A DNA stretch of 64,000 bases, from positions 1-64,000 of the forward strand of contig JAJDBX010000077.1 in the NCBI GenBank assembly GCA_029261135.1. Reading direction: 5' to 3'. Shown one piece after another: positions 17,270 to 26,971 of the stretch. This DNA comes from Nitrospirota bacterium. Lineage in GTDB: Bacteria > Nitrospirota > Nitrospiria > SBBL01 > JAADHI01. Positions within the stretch are counted from its first letter, which is position 1, and each line of letters opens with the position of its first letter. The notes under the pieces were generated by a model. That model made no database searches, had not been told where the DNA came from, and worked only from the letters and a program-made list of their open reading frames with translations. Position numbers and translations under genes: made by a program.

Positions 17270-18328
17270 ATGATTATTTTTAAGCACTTTATCTTTTTCT
17301 TTTTTCTGATCCACACCATTCTCCCCGCAAATATGCTTCGAGCTGAACAAGCGGCTGAGGCTTATTCATTTAAAGACCTGGTGAAAAGGGGTCGAAAATC
17401 TGTCGTGCATATTCGATCAGAGGAAGTCGCCGAGAATGGCACAAGCCCGCTCAAAGATTATTTTCGTTTAGGAAAATATCTAAAACCCGAGCTTAAAGAG
17501 GGGAGCCTCGGAACGGGTTTTATTGTGTCTTCTTCCGGCCTTGTTTTAACAAACGATCATGTGATTGCACCGCCGCCTCTCTACGCTGAAGTAAAAAAAG
17601 TGAGGGTGCGACTCAGCGATCATCGCGAAGTGACCGCCCGCATTATCGGACGGGATAAAAAAACGGATATTGCCTTACTCCAGATTGAAGGGGAAGAGAG
17701 CTTCCCCGCTGTCCGATTGGGAGATTCGAGTGAGATTGACATTGGTGAGTTTGTGATGGCGATTGGAAATGCCTTTGGGATCGAAGAATCCATTTCTGTC
17801 GGGGTCGTGAGTGGAAAGGGTCGTATCTTAGGATCGGGGCCTTACGACCATTTTATTCAGACGGATGCGGTAATTCATTCTGGAAATACCGGGGGTCCTC
17901 TGTACAATATTCGGGGTGAAGTGATCGGAATGAATACAACCGTGAGTGTAACAGGTTATGGGATTGGTTTTGCGATTCCAATCAACATGATCAAAAATAT
18001 CGTGCCGATGCTCCAAAAAGATGGAAGGGTGACCCGCGGGTGGTTGGGGGTGGTGATTCAGGCTTTGACACACGATTTAGCAAAAGCCTTCAATCTTAAA
18101 AATAATAAAGGGGCCCTGATTTCAGAAGTGATGCCTGGCAGCCCTGCGGAGAAAGCAGGTTTGCACCGAGGCGATGTTATTGTCAAATATGAGGGGAAAG
18201 AGATCCAAAATATGCCCGATTTGCCTTCGTTTGTTGGGGGGACGCCCGTGGGAACCACTGTCCCGATCGATTTAATCCGCGAAGGCGAAGACCTTCAACT
18301 TGATGTGACTGTTCAAATGATGGAATAG
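17270..18328 (+). CDS. HtrA/DegP-like trypsin-fold protein with Thr at the catalytic Ser position
   Basis: 352 aa from ATG 17270, which follows AAAGGTA; the longer frame from 17207 overlaps ccdA and is less likely. An N-terminal signal or anchor (FIFFFFLIHTILPANML) precedes a trypsin-like domain. Catalytic His97 (LTNDHVI) and Asp133 (KKTDIALLQI) are present. The nucleophile motif, normally GNSGGP, reads GNTGGPL with Thr207 (codon ACC at 17888-17890). One PDZ domain follows (about 260-345: GALISEVMPGSPAEKAGLHRGD). It is either a pseudoprotease that works as a chaperone or binding protein, or a slow threonine variant. Its position directly after ccdA suggests a periplasmic folding role. Confidence 0.88.
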   Translation: MIIFKHFIFFFFLIHTILPANMLRAEQAAEAYSFKDLVKRGRKSVVHIRSEEVAENGTSPLKDYFRLGKYLKPELKEGSLGTGFIVSSSGLVLTNDHVIAPPPLYAEVKKVRVRLSDHREVTARIIGRDKKTDIALLQIEGEESFPAVRLGDSSEIDIGEFVMAIGNAFGIEESISVGVVSGKGRILGSGPYDHFIQTDAVIHSGNTGGPLYNIRGEVIGMNTTVSVTGYGIGFAIPINMIKNIVPMLQKDGRVTRGWLGVVIQALTHDLAKAFNLKNNKGALISEVMPGSPAEKAGLHRGDVIVKYEGKEIQNMPDLPSFVGGTPVGTTVPIDLIREGEDLQLDVTVQMME

Positions 18329-18339
18329 GAATCCTTAAG

Positions 18340-19503
18340 GTGCATTATGATGTCGTGGTTGTGGGGGCCGGGCCGACGGGTGCTGCGGCTGCAACGCAGC
18401 TGGCCAGAAAAAACTGTAGGGTTCTCCTGCTTGAAAAAATGAAACATCCCCGCCATAAATCATGTGGTGGTGGTATTTCCTCTCGACTTTGTGCCTTTCT
18501 TGATAAAGACTTCTCTGACCTGATTGAAAATAAAGTCACAGAACTTACGATCGAATACAAAGGGAAAAAGGTTTCCTTTTCCTCAAAAGAGCCCTTTGCT
18601 TTTCTGGTCAGGCGTCCACAGTTTGATGCCTATTTAACAGAGAAAGCAAAACAGGCGGGCGTAAATGTGCGTGAAAATGCGCCACTTCAAAAATGGGATG
18701 AAACAGAGGACGGCATTGCAATTGAAAGTCCTGAAGGAAAATATACCGCTTCTTATTTAATCGCGGCAGATGGGTCCAATTCTTCAATTGCACGAAAGCT
18801 TTACCCAAAATGGAAACGCTTTCAAGCCCCTGCCTTAGAAGAAGCCATTAAATATGGCGCAAAAGGTCGGGACTCAAAAACGAAACCCAATGAAATTTTA
18901 TTTGCCCTTTCAGTGAAACAAGGATATGGATGGATTTTCCCGAAAAGAGATGAGGCTGCGGTAGGGATTGGTATTTTTAATGGAAAAAGAATCAGTCCAA
19001 GACAGGAATACACTGATTTCTTAAATCAAAAAGTAGAATGGTCTGAATCTTCGGCCCGCCCTCAGGGGGCCATTTTGCCGCTATATCAAAAAACAAATGA
19101 ACCTTTGGTCAAGGGACGCATCTTATTGGCGGGAGATGCGGCGGCTTTGGTTGATCCTTTTTTTGGTGAAGGAATCTATTATGGGGTGAGAAGTGGACAG
19201 ATGGCTGCCAATGCGGTTGCGCAGGCCTGCCATGATCAAGAACGCCTCTCCATCTATTCCGAAACGGTTTCAGAAGCTTTTTATCCGGAGTTCGAGGTTG
19301 CCCAAAAAATTGCGAGACTGGTCTATACTTTTCCAGGTTTTTTTTTGCAGATGGTCAGGCGATATCCGAGTTTAATGGAAAATTATGCGGGGGTTTTTCA
19401 AGGAGACATGGGATATGTTGATTTTTGGAAGTTTTGTCAGAAGAGGGCGCTCCAGAAACTTAATCCTTTTACGCAATTTTCTGGAGCATCCACCCAATCA
19501 TGA
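18340..19503 (+). CDS. Geranylgeranyl reductase-family FAD-dependent oxidoreductase
   Basis: 387 aa. N-terminal FAD-binding motif VVVVGAGPTGAAAATQLAR, then the conserved PRHKSCGGGIS segment characteristic of geranylgeranyl reductases, and GRILLAGDAAALVDPFFGEGI, the second FAD-contact motif. Family members reduce isoprenoid double bonds (lipids, quinones, chlorophyll side chains); the substrate here is unknown. The start is GTG 18340, 11 bases after the HtrA-like stop, so it may share that transcript. Its 3' end overlaps an opposing small membrane-protein gene. Confidence 0.85.
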   Translation: MHYDVVVVGAGPTGAAAATQLARKNCRVLLLEKMKHPRHKSCGGGISSRLCAFLDKDFSDLIENKVTELTIEYKGKKVSFSSKEPFAFLVRRPQFDAYLTEKAKQAGVNVRENAPLQKWDETEDGIAIESPEGKYTASYLIAADGSNSSIARKLYPKWKRFQAPALEEAIKYGAKGRDSKTKPNEILFALSVKQGYGWIFPKRDEAAVGIGIFNGKRISPRQEYTDFLNQKVEWSESSARPQGAILPLYQKTNEPLVKGRILLAGDAAALVDPFFGEGIYYGVRSGQMAANAVAQACHDQERLSIYSETVSEAFYPEFEVAQKIARLVYTFPGFFLQMVRRYPSLMENYAGVFQGDMGYVDFWKFCQKRALQKLNPFTQFSGASTQS

Positions 19504-19642
19504 AGATGGCCATCCCTGTGACGGTAAAGGTAAACATAAAACCCATGTCACCATTAAATAGGGCCGAGGTGACGAGCACATAAAAAATGAGAAAAAGCCC
19601 TGAGGCCTGTACCAGTTTTGCAATATAAAAAAAAGGTTTCAT
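19469..19642 (-). CDS. Small two-helix membrane protein, 57 aa
   Basis: An ATG at 19642 with AAGGAA about 10 bases upstream opens a frame ending at TAA 19469-19471. It begins MKPFFYIAKLVQASGLFLIF. Two hydrophobic helices (about residues 8-27 and 34-52) are separated by a short polar turn (NGDMGF). The layout resembles small uncharacterised inner-membrane proteins. It overlaps the opposing oxidoreductase gene by 35 bases. Function unknown. Confidence 0.6.
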   Translation of the reverse strand: MKPFFYIAKLVQASGLFLIFYVLVTSALFNGDMGFMFTFTVTGMAIFMIGWMLQKIA

Positions 19643-19783
19643 TGGGTGATTCCTTAACTTTCGGATAATTTACCACAGGGCCACTGTTCAAGGCAAAACC
19701 CCGAAAAGAATTGTTTCCAAACAATAAATAAAACTGTGATTCTTCATTGTATTTTTATGCCAGGATGGAGACTGATTCTAGAA

Positions 19784-19819
19784 GTGAAGGAAAGTGAGTA
19801 GTTTCTCACCTCCCTTCAC
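19784..19819. terminator. Possible hairpin at the end of the peroxidase transcript
   Basis: An imperfect 15-bp inverted repeat (GTGAAGGAAAGTGAG / CTCACCTCCCTTCAC, 6-base loop) lies 41 bases past the peroxidase stop on the minus strand. It lacks a T tract, so rho-independent termination is uncertain; it may be an RNA-stabilising 3' hairpin. Confidence 0.35.
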
Positions 19820-19859
19820 GGAAGCGATACTAAAATGGATGACTCAAGATTGAGACAGC

Positions 19860-20948
19860 CTATTTGGGGAAGGTCTCCGGCTCCTTGATCTGCTGCCAGC
19901 CTTCGCCGCTTAACGTTTTTAAAAACGCCACAAGATCTTTTTGTTCCATGTCGTTTAACTTGAGCGGCATCACCAGTTGAGAGAGAAAAGGATTTGTTAC
20001 TCCTCCTTGATTGTAAAAGGCGACGACGTCATCCAAAGTGGCCAGGCTGCCGTCGTGCATATAGGGGGCGGTGTGCTCAATCTCTCTTAAGGTCGGTGTC
20101 TTAAACCCACCGATATCTTTCTTCTTCTGGGTCACATTGTAACGTCCGACATCCACTACTTCATGTCCCCATCCAACTCCGAGATTGTGAAAGCTTTCAT
20201 CCGAAAAATTAAATCCGGCATGGCAAATACCGCATCGTGCCTTTCCACGAAAGAGTTTTAAACCGCGCTTCGCCGTGTCCGAGATGGCTTTTGAATCATT
20301 GCCTGCATCAAAGCGATCGAAAGGGCTGTTTCCAGAAAGAAAGGTGCGTTGATAAGTCGCAATTGCTTTTCCGACAGTCTCAACCGTAATGCCTGTTTTG
20401 AACACCATTTTGAATTGTTTTTTATATCCATCAATACTGTTCAGCTTAGCAACCATCTCGTCATTATTCATAAAACCATGTTCGATGGGGTTGGTGAGCG
20501 GACCAACCGATTGCGCTTCCAACGTGGGGGCACGGCCATCCCAAAATTGCACGTTTGTAAATGCACGATTTAAGGCGGTTGGGGCGCTTCTTCCCCCTTG
20601 TTGCCGATTGATGCCGATCGAAACAGGTTGTCTGTCTGTAAAAGCGAGCACCGGAATATGGCAGGTCGCACAGGAAATTCTATCGTCCTTGGAAAGCCGT
20701 TTGTCGAAAAAGAGAAACCGCCCCAAGACGACTTTTCCCTTGGTTATAGGATTATCCGCTGGAATTTTCAGTGCCGATGTTTTTAATCCCAGAGGCAGCT
20801 TGAGTTTCATCTCTTCTGCTTCGGCCATTTGTAGGTGTCCCGATGAAATGGCATAAAGGAAAAAGAAAATGAACAACAAGTGACGAGAACAGCTCCTCTT
20901 AGTGCCATTTCGCTCATTTATTCTATGCCGATCATTGGCTTTTCCCAT
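19860..20948 (-). CDS. Di-heme cytochrome c peroxidase (CcpA/MauG family)
   Basis: 362 aa from ATG 20948 (GGAGG 8 bases upstream), preferred over the in-frame start at 20990. A signal segment (HLLFIFFFLYAISSGH) exports it to the periplasm. Two heme c motifs are visible, CATCHIP in the N-terminal domain and CGICHAG in the C-terminal domain, with family segments GRFLFFDKRLSKD, FWDGRAPTLEAQ and APYMHDGSLATLDDVV. It reduces hydrogen peroxide using c-type cytochromes, or oxidises a partner in MauG-like members. Its hemes require the Ccm system encoded upstream. Confidence 0.93.
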   Translation of the reverse strand: MGKANDRHRINERNGTKRSCSRHLLFIFFFLYAISSGHLQMAEAEEMKLKLPLGLKTSALKIPADNPITKGKVVLGRFLFFDKRLSKDDRISCATCHIPVLAFTDRQPVSIGINRQQGGRSAPTALNRAFTNVQFWDGRAPTLEAQSVGPLTNPIEHGFMNNDEMVAKLNSIDGYKKQFKMVFKTGITVETVGKAIATYQRTFLSGNSPFDRFDAGNDSKAISDTAKRGLKLFRGKARCGICHAGFNFSDESFHNLGVGWGHEVVDVGRYNVTQKKKDIGGFKTPTLREIEHTAPYMHDGSLATLDDVVAFYNQGGVTNPFLSQLVMPLKLNDMEQKDLVAFLKTLSGEGWQQIKEPETFPK

Positions 20949-21120
20949 CTCGAATGCCTCCGTATAAAAATAGATAAATGGTATATTCAACCTGGAAACT
21001 TATCTGCAGTTTAACGCCTGCGCTTATTCCTACGCAACAAAAAAAGTAAATTTATTCTTTTTAGGAATAATATTGCCACTGGCAAATTGAATGGTTATGG
21101 AAAGTAAAACAGCTTGAAAC

Positions 21121-22554
21121 TCAGGATTTTCGTGAAGGATGGAGTAACAATTTAAGTACTTTTTCAGAAGTTTCCATGCCTTGTTGAATGCAGTCCGGGA
21201 TGCCCACTCCGCGATAGGCCGCCCCGGTTAAAAAGAGGCCGGAGTGTTGTTGACAGGCACTTTCGATTTTGGAGACGAGGTCGAGGTGCCCCACGTAATA
21301 TTGGGGGTTGGCTTTCTGCCATCTAAAGGCGCGAGCAACGACAGGGTCGGCCTTTATCCCTAAAATGGTCTGAAGTTCTTTTCGCACCGTGGCAATCAGT
21401 GCCTCATCTGTTTGATTGGTAATGTCTTGTCGATAGGCCCCCCCCATAAAAACTCTGATCAACACATGGTCTTTTGGCGCGCGCCCCGGAAACTTCGTGG
21501 AACTCCAGGTCGAGGCCATGATTGCGGAGCCTTCTTTTCGCGGAACCACAAACCCAAAACCGTTCAAGGGATGAGGCACATCTTTTATTCGAAATCCTAA
21601 AGAGACCGTCGCGGTGGATACATAGTCAATTTTCTGGAGCAATGCACAAAGGGGCATATCCCATTCCTCAATCCACTCGGCTGTTTTGTAAGTTGGCGTT
21701 GTGATGACAAGCGCATCAGCATGTTGTTTCTCTGAACCTGTGCCCACTTCATAGCCTGGTTGAGTCGGGGAGACCGATGTGACTGGCTTGCCGATGTCCA
21801 TTTCGACATGATCGAGTTTGTTCTTTAATTCAGTCACGATGCTTGAAAGGCCCTCTTCGAGTGTGACAAAAAGAGACCACTTTGGCGTGGGCTGGCCTTT
21901 TTGAGCGGCTCCCTGTTTTCGTTTCAACATGCCTTTAATCAGGCTACCGTGAGCCTGCTCCAGCATTGCAAATTGAGGGAAGGCCGCCTTCATGCTCAAT
22001 TTGTCGGCATTCCCTGCGAAGATGCCTGCCAAGATGGGCTCTGCAAAAAGTTGTACCGCTTCTTCACCCAGTCGACGGCGCACAAAGGCGCCGATACTTT
22101 CATCCTCGCTTGATTTTTTTTTGGGAATGAAAAGGTCAAGCCCCATTCTCATCTTCCCAAAAAGGGAGATCAGCGGGCTGAGCGCAAAGGGGAGGAGTTG
22201 CCCCGGCACCATTAAGTTAAAACCCTGCGGCATGGGGATCAGCTTGCCTTCTGAAAGGATGTAGACGGATTTCTCAACCGGGTGTGTCTGCACCAATCGC
22301 TCGGTCAATCCGAGTTGTTGAATCAGTTCCATTCCCCATTTTTTTTGCGTGATAAAGGAGTCCGGCCCTCCTTCAATAACAAAACCATCGACCTGCTCTG
22401 AGGTAATTTTCCCGCCTAAACGCGGGCTTGCCTCAATTAAACGGATCTTGATCGGGACATTGTTTTTTTTGGACTGCTCTTGTAGGAAATAAGCGGTCGA
22501 AAGGCCACTAATGCCACCCCCGATAATGATGACTTTTTTCTGTTGTGAAACCAT
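21121..22554 (-). CDS. hemY: Oxygen-dependent protoporphyrinogen oxidase (HemY type)
   Basis: About 477 aa from ATG 22554; a TTG at 22590 is also in frame and neither has a strong site. The FAD-binding motif VIIIGGGISGLSTAYFL and the following RLIEASPRLGGKITSE match the amine-oxidase/PPOX superfamily. GPDSFITQKKWG is a PPOX hallmark, and the C-terminal segment has GLFLTGAAYRGVGIPDCIQQG. It oxidises protoporphyrinogen IX to protoporphyrin IX in heme synthesis, which feeds the cytochrome genes nearby. The O2-dependent type suggests an organism able to use oxygen. Confidence 0.92.
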   Translation of the reverse strand: MVSQQKKVIIIGGGISGLSTAYFLQEQSKKNNVPIKIRLIEASPRLGGKITSEQVDGFVIEGGPDSFITQKKWGMELIQQLGLTERLVQTHPVEKSVYILSEGKLIPMPQGFNLMVPGQLLPFALSPLISLFGKMRMGLDLFIPKKKSSEDESIGAFVRRRLGEEAVQLFAEPILAGIFAGNADKLSMKAAFPQFAMLEQAHGSLIKGMLKRKQGAAQKGQPTPKWSLFVTLEEGLSSIVTELKNKLDHVEMDIGKPVTSVSPTQPGYEVGTGSEKQHADALVITTPTYKTAEWIEEWDMPLCALLQKIDYVSTATVSLGFRIKDVPHPLNGFGFVVPRKEGSAIMASTWSSTKFPGRAPKDHVLIRVFMGGAYRQDITNQTDEALIATVRKELQTILGIKADPVVARAFRWQKANPQYYVGHLDLVSKIESACQQHSGLFLTGAAYRGVGIPDCIQQGMETSEKVLKLLLHPSRKS

Positions 22555-22751
22555 GCCCCGCAGTTTACGTGAAAGGAGATGCTGTTTCAATCCGCAGGGT
22601 TTGGAAATGACTGGGGCTGAGGGTTTTTGACGAATATGTATGGATCACATAAGATTATTATCAGAGACATACTATATCTTGTGATATTTTTTTAGCGGAA
22701 GCTTGTGTTAGCCTGTATGTTTAAAGTACCTCAATTGGAGAAGTTTACACG

Positions 22752-22946
22752 ATGGAAAAAATAAGTATTGAAAAAGTGTCTGGTGGATATATTCTTGCTG
22801 ACGCAAACCCCGAGCCGAAGAACCCCTCAGATCTTTGGGAGAATAAGGCTGTTTTCCCTGATTTCTCTGCTGTTGTTGAAGAGCTCCGGAGGAGGTTTCG
22901 TGTATCAGACATTATTGCTTCGGAAGAAGGTACATTCAGGCTTTAA
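22752..22946 (+). CDS. Small hypothetical protein, 64 aa
   Basis: ATG 22752 follows GGAGAAG at a good distance. The product begins MEKISIEKVSGGYILADANP and ends ASEEGTFRL. It is soluble, with acidic and aromatic residues and no membrane segment. It may be a small cytosolic regulator or a phage/plasmid-type accessory protein; I recognise no family. It precedes hutI by 78 bases. Confidence 0.55.
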   Translation: MEKISIEKVSGGYILADANPEPKNPSDLWENKAVFPDFSAVVEELRRRFRVSDIIASEEGTFRL

Positions 22947-23024
22947 ATCTTTTTTGATCCTCCTTTCTTCATCGCCACTCGATATTTGTCAGTCTGACAT
23001 CTATACGCTTGATCAGGCGGTTTC

Positions 23025-24284
23025 TTGACCACCTCTCAAAAAAAACGTTTTGACCTTGCTGTCGTCAACTGCGGTGAGCTTCTGACCCTTGCAGGTGACG
23101 ACGATAGGCCCAAACGCGGGAAAGCACTCTCTGATTTGGCATTACGTAAAAATGCGGCCATTGGGATTTCCAAGGGAAAGATCGACTGGGTCGGATCCCA
23201 AAAACAGTATCGACGATCCTATTCTGCACGACAAGAAATCAACGCAGAGGGTGCTGTGGTGATGCCCGGTTTTGTGGATCCGCATACCCATGCTGTTTTT
23301 GCAGGGAGCCGTGAACTTGAATGGGTTCAGAAGATTACTGGGACGTCTTATTTAGATATTTTGAAAAGCGGGGGCGGAATCCTCAATACCGTTGAAAAGA
23401 CTAACGCGGCTTCTCAAAAGACTTTATTTGAAAAAGCAAAAACCACTTTGCAGACGATGCTGGCTCAGGGGACAACCAGTCTTGAAATCAAAAGTGGTTA
23501 TGGCTTGAATCTCCAGCAAGAACTCAAAATATTAAAAGTGATACGACGCTTAAACAAGGAAATGGTCTTGGATGTTGTACCGACTTATCTCGGGGCACAT
23601 GTCATTCCAAAATCCTCTCAAAACAATCGCTCCGCCTATGTGAAAGAGGTGATCGAAAGTCTAACGAAAGTAAAACCCTATGCCACCTTTTGTGATGTTT
23701 TTTGTGAAGAAGGTGCGTTCACTCATTCGGAATCAAAACAGATTTTCCAAGCCGCAAAGTCTGCGGGTTTTCAAATCAAACTACATGCGGGACAATTTTC
23801 AGATCTGGGTGGGATAGATCTCGCCTCAAGCTTTCACGCCGTTTCGATTGATCACCTTGATGTCATTAAAAAAAAAGATATCCCCAAACTGAGTGACTCA
23901 GGCACCATGGGTGTTTTACTACCAGGGGTTTCACATTTTTTGGCATTGAAAAAGCACGCGCCCGCACGGGATTTAATTGATGGCAATGTCCCTGTCGCTC
24001 TGGCGACCGATTTTAATCCTGGATCGTCCCCTTGCCTTTCGATGCAAGAGATCATCCACCTTGCAGTACTTCATTTAAAAATGACACCCGCTGAAGCTAT
24101 TTCTGCCGCGACGATTAATGCGGCACATGCACTGGGTTTGGCACAACAAGTAGGTAGCCTTGCGCTTGGAAAGCAGGCGGATCTCCTCTTGCTTGATCTT
24201 GATCATTATGAGCAGCTCCCTTATTTTTTTGGAAGCAACCATGTTCACACGATTTTGAAGAAGGGGATTGTGGTGAATGCTTAG
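23025..24284 (+). CDS. hutI: Imidazolonepropionase
   Basis: 419-aa amidohydrolase that hydrolyses 4-imidazolone-5-propionate to formiminoglutamate, the third step of histidine degradation. Metal ligands and family motifs: DPHTHAVFAGSRE, LEIKSGYGL, IKLHAGQFSD, SIDHLDV and ATDFNPGSSP. The start is TTG 23025 with GGCGG upstream; no ATG fits the N-terminus. No hutH, hutU or hutG is in the window, so the pathway must be completed elsewhere or the enzyme has another role. Confidence 0.93.
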   Translation: MTTSQKKRFDLAVVNCGELLTLAGDDDRPKRGKALSDLALRKNAAIGISKGKIDWVGSQKQYRRSYSARQEINAEGAVVMPGFVDPHTHAVFAGSRELEWVQKITGTSYLDILKSGGGILNTVEKTNAASQKTLFEKAKTTLQTMLAQGTTSLEIKSGYGLNLQQELKILKVIRRLNKEMVLDVVPTYLGAHVIPKSSQNNRSAYVKEVIESLTKVKPYATFCDVFCEEGAFTHSESKQIFQAAKSAGFQIKLHAGQFSDLGGIDLASSFHAVSIDHLDVIKKKDIPKLSDSGTMGVLLPGVSHFLALKKHAPARDLIDGNVPVALATDFNPGSSPCLSMQEIIHLAVLHLKMTPAEAISAATINAAHALGLAQQVGSLALGKQADLLLLDLDHYEQLPYFFGSNHVHTILKKGIVVNA

Positions 24285-24564
24285 GAAATCACGTCGTTCA
24301 AAAGCCAAACTGGGCAAGCTTTTCCTCCTCATGATCAATAACATTGAAATTCTTCAATAATTGATATCGATAAGGATAATCAGAACCTTCTCTTGAAGTC
24401 ATTCAGGCTTTTTGCCATGAAAATATACAATAAATATGACTTAATGAAGGATCTGTAGGGAGGTTTTCTGTCCTTTATTGTTGAACCTTAAAATGTCTGT
24501 TACATTAAATATATTCGGGAGAACGAATTCTAAGCGTATCTCTGATAAAACTCTGGAGGAAGAT

Positions 24565-24842
24565 ATGCGCCTTAGTATTAATGGTGGGTCGTTGCTTACT
24601 ATGGGCAGGGGAAGGGCATGCTGTTGAATTGAATGCTTTTGGCGATGTGACTCTATGGAGAGAGCTCAAAAGATGGTGAGCCGGGTGGTTTTAGCCTGGG
24701 TCAGCTTGAAGGTTTCGGATCTTGCCTAAGCTCGGAGGAAATTGTCGATCTTATCAAACAAGAGAATGCTGGGATTGGTTATATTTCCTCTGATGAAGTA
24801 AAAGGGCTTAAAGGGATCAAAGTGGGACTGATACTTAAATGA
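24565..24842 (+). pseudogene. Decayed small secreted or periplasmic protein gene
   Basis: ATG 24565 lies behind GGAGGA, but its frame stops after about 22 codons. A second frame continues with a signal-peptide-like MVGRCLLWAGEGHAVELNAF and stops near 24680. A third frame then reads EPGGFSLGQLEGFG, SSEEIVDLIKQENAGIGYIS and SDEVKGLKGIKVGLILK before TGA 24840-24842. Together they look like one roughly 90-residue protein broken by at least two indels. It lies 28 bases before the chemoreceptor and may once have been a partner sensor protein. The family is not recognised. 24285-24564 upstream holds nothing clear. Confidence 0.45.
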
Positions 24843-24870
24843 GGCCTAGGTCATACAAGGGTAAATCTTG

Positions 24871-26823
24871 ATGTTTTATCTCAATTTGAATATGAGGGGA
24901 AAACTCCTTTTTGGGTTTCTTTCTCTGGTCGCGATTTTTTTGCTGATCGGGAGTTATGCGTATCTCGATAGTGACCACATTCTTTCGACTGTGACGAGGC
25001 TGGAAGAGGATACGGCTATTTCTCTTCAGCGCGCAAGAAAGTTAGAATCTGACTTTAAGTACATTGGGGAGCTATTTTCCTCCGCCACAGCCTTTAGTGA
25101 TGAGGAGAAACTGGAACAGGCCCTCGAAGTGGTGGAGGCATTTAGATCAACACTGTTGGTGCTTGAAAGCACCTCCAGTGTTGATCGCGAAGCGCTCCGT
25201 GATATTGGCCCTCTTTTTGAAAGTTACCAAGAGAATGGGGCTAAAATCACCAAGAGTATTATTTTAGACGAGGGTTTTCTGGAGATTGCCGAAAAGCTAC
25301 AAGATTTCAGTACGATGTCAACCGCACTGACTGAAAAAATATCGGCTTTCAGGTCTGAAAAAGAGGCGGCTTTGCGGCAAGAGATTGCTGATATTCGAGA
25401 TCTCGCCCATCATATTCAGTGGGTTATTTTTTTGATTGGAGGGATTTCAACCCTTTCGGGTATTGGTATTGCCCTCTTAATGAGTCGCGCCATTGCCACG
25501 CCACTTATCGAAATGTCAGATGTTGCACGCAAAATATCTAAGGGTGAGCTATCTGTGACCATCGCCATCAGTGGAGAGGATGAAGTGGGTCGGCTTTCCC
25601 AAAGTTTCAATACCATGCTCGAAGGGCTTCGTAAAGCCGATGCCCAGCGTATTAAAATTGCGCAAATTTCAGCAATGGTCGAAAATGCGCCCTATGGCAT
25701 GACTTTAGCCGACAAATCCTTTAATCTCATCTATCTGAATCCAGCGGCGAAGCGCATATTTAAAAAAATAGAACCCCTCTTTCACTGCCCCGTCATAGAG
25801 ATGGTCGGGAAACCCTTCCAGGCTTTTTACGACAAGCAGGAAGAGATTGAAAGGATTGTTTTCGACCCCAAAAAACTGCCGTATAACACAAAGCTTTCTT
25901 TGGGCGGAGAAGTGATCGATCTCATATTTAATGCGGTTTATGATGATGAAAAAGACCATATTGGGACCTTCGTTTTATGGCAAGTGGTGACTTCTCAAGC
26001 CCATATGTTGGATACCCTGAAAGATACAATCGCCTCACTTACGCGTGAGTCGGGTCACCTTTCTGATTCCAGTCGAGGGATGGAGAAAAATTTGGAAGCC
26101 ATGAGCACGAATGCAAACCTCGCAACCACCACAGGTAAGGAAAGCAATGGCAATGTGGAAGTTGCAGCTGCATCCTCAGAGGAAATGGCAAGTACGATTC
26201 AAGAGATATCAAAAAATGTACAAATTGCAAGTAATATTAGCGTAGAAGCCGTGGCAAAGGCGGAATCGGCGGGTCAAACCATTTCAAGGCTGGGGGTATC
26301 CTCCTTCGAGATTGGAAAAGTGACCGAGGTGATCAGTGATATTGCGTCTCAGACCAACCTACTGGCCTTAAATGCCACAATCGAGGCAGCGAGGTCGGGT
26401 GAGGCAGGCAAGGGTTTTGCTGTGGTTGCCAACGAAGTCAAAGGACTTGCGAAACAAACGGCAGATGCCACAGAAGATATTCATCTAAAAATTAAAGCCA
26501 TTCAGGAAAGTACAGATGAAGCCGTGCTTGCGATTGAAGAAATTACCACCATCATTAACAAAAGCAGTGAAATCTCAACTTCCATTGCAGGTGCGATGGA
26601 AGAGCAAGCGGTTACCACAAATGAAATCAGCAAGAATGTCGGAGATGCGGCGCTAGGGACCCTTGAAGTTGTGAATACGATTGTTGATATTACAATCGCG
26701 ACCTCTGATACGGCAAAGGAGGCTGAGAACATACTTGGGGCTTCTAAAAACCTTTTTGGCTTGGCCAATTCGCTCAAAGAGCTCATGAATGAGTTTAGCG
26801 ATAACAAGCAGGATATCGAATAG
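24871..26823 (+). CDS. Methyl-accepting chemotaxis protein with HAMP and PAS
   Basis: 650 aa. TM1 (about 10-30), a short extracytoplasmic four-helix sensor (about 31-180), TM2 (about 183-205), HAMP (205-258), a PAS-like domain (about 265-385: [20 protein letters not shown]), then the MCP signalling hairpin. The highly conserved tip is [20 protein letters not shown] followed by [20 protein letters not shown]. Coiled-coil and Glu-rich methylation helices flank the tip. It transmits to CheA/CheW, which are not in this window. I chose ATG 24871 rather than the adjacent TTG. Confidence 0.93.
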   Translation: MFYLNLNMRGKLLFGFLSLVAIFLLIGSYAYLDSDHILSTVTRLEEDTAISLQRARKLESDFKYIGELFSSATAFSDEEKLEQALEVVEAFRSTLLVLESTSSVDREALRDIGPLFESYQENGAKITKSIILDEGFLEIAEKLQDFSTMSTALTEKISAFRSEKEAALRQEIADIRDLAHHIQWVIFLIGGISTLSGIGIALLMSRAIATPLIEMSDVARKISKGELSVTIAISGEDEVGRLSQSFNTMLEGLRKADAQRIKIAQISAMVENAPYGMTLADKSFNLIYLNPAAKRIFKKIEPLFHCPVIEMVGKPFQAFYDKQEEIERIVFDPKKLPYNTKLSLGGEVIDLIFNAVYDDEKDHIGTFVLWQVVTSQAHMLDTLKDTIASLTRESGHLSDSSRGMEKNLEAMSTNANLATTTGKESNGNVEVAAASSEEMASTIQEISKNVQIASNISVEAVAKAESAGQTISRLGVSSFEIGKVTEVISDIASQTNLLALNATIEAARSGEAGKGFAVVANEVKGLAKQTADATEDIHLKIKAIQESTDEAVLAIEEITTIINKSSEISTSIAGAMEEQAVTTNEISKNVGDAALGTLEVVNTIVDITIATSDTAKEAENILGASKNLFGLANSLKELMNEFSDNKQDIE

Positions 26824-26971
26824 CGCGATATTTCTCTTTTCGCTAAGATCTCGTTTCCTCTATTTTATCCTGAGAAACCTCTGATCACTTCATTGTTGCT
26901 ATAATGCCTTTTCTGTGTGAACGGATTAAGATGGCCCTGACCCTTAGTTGACGAGACGATGGAAGAGAGCG

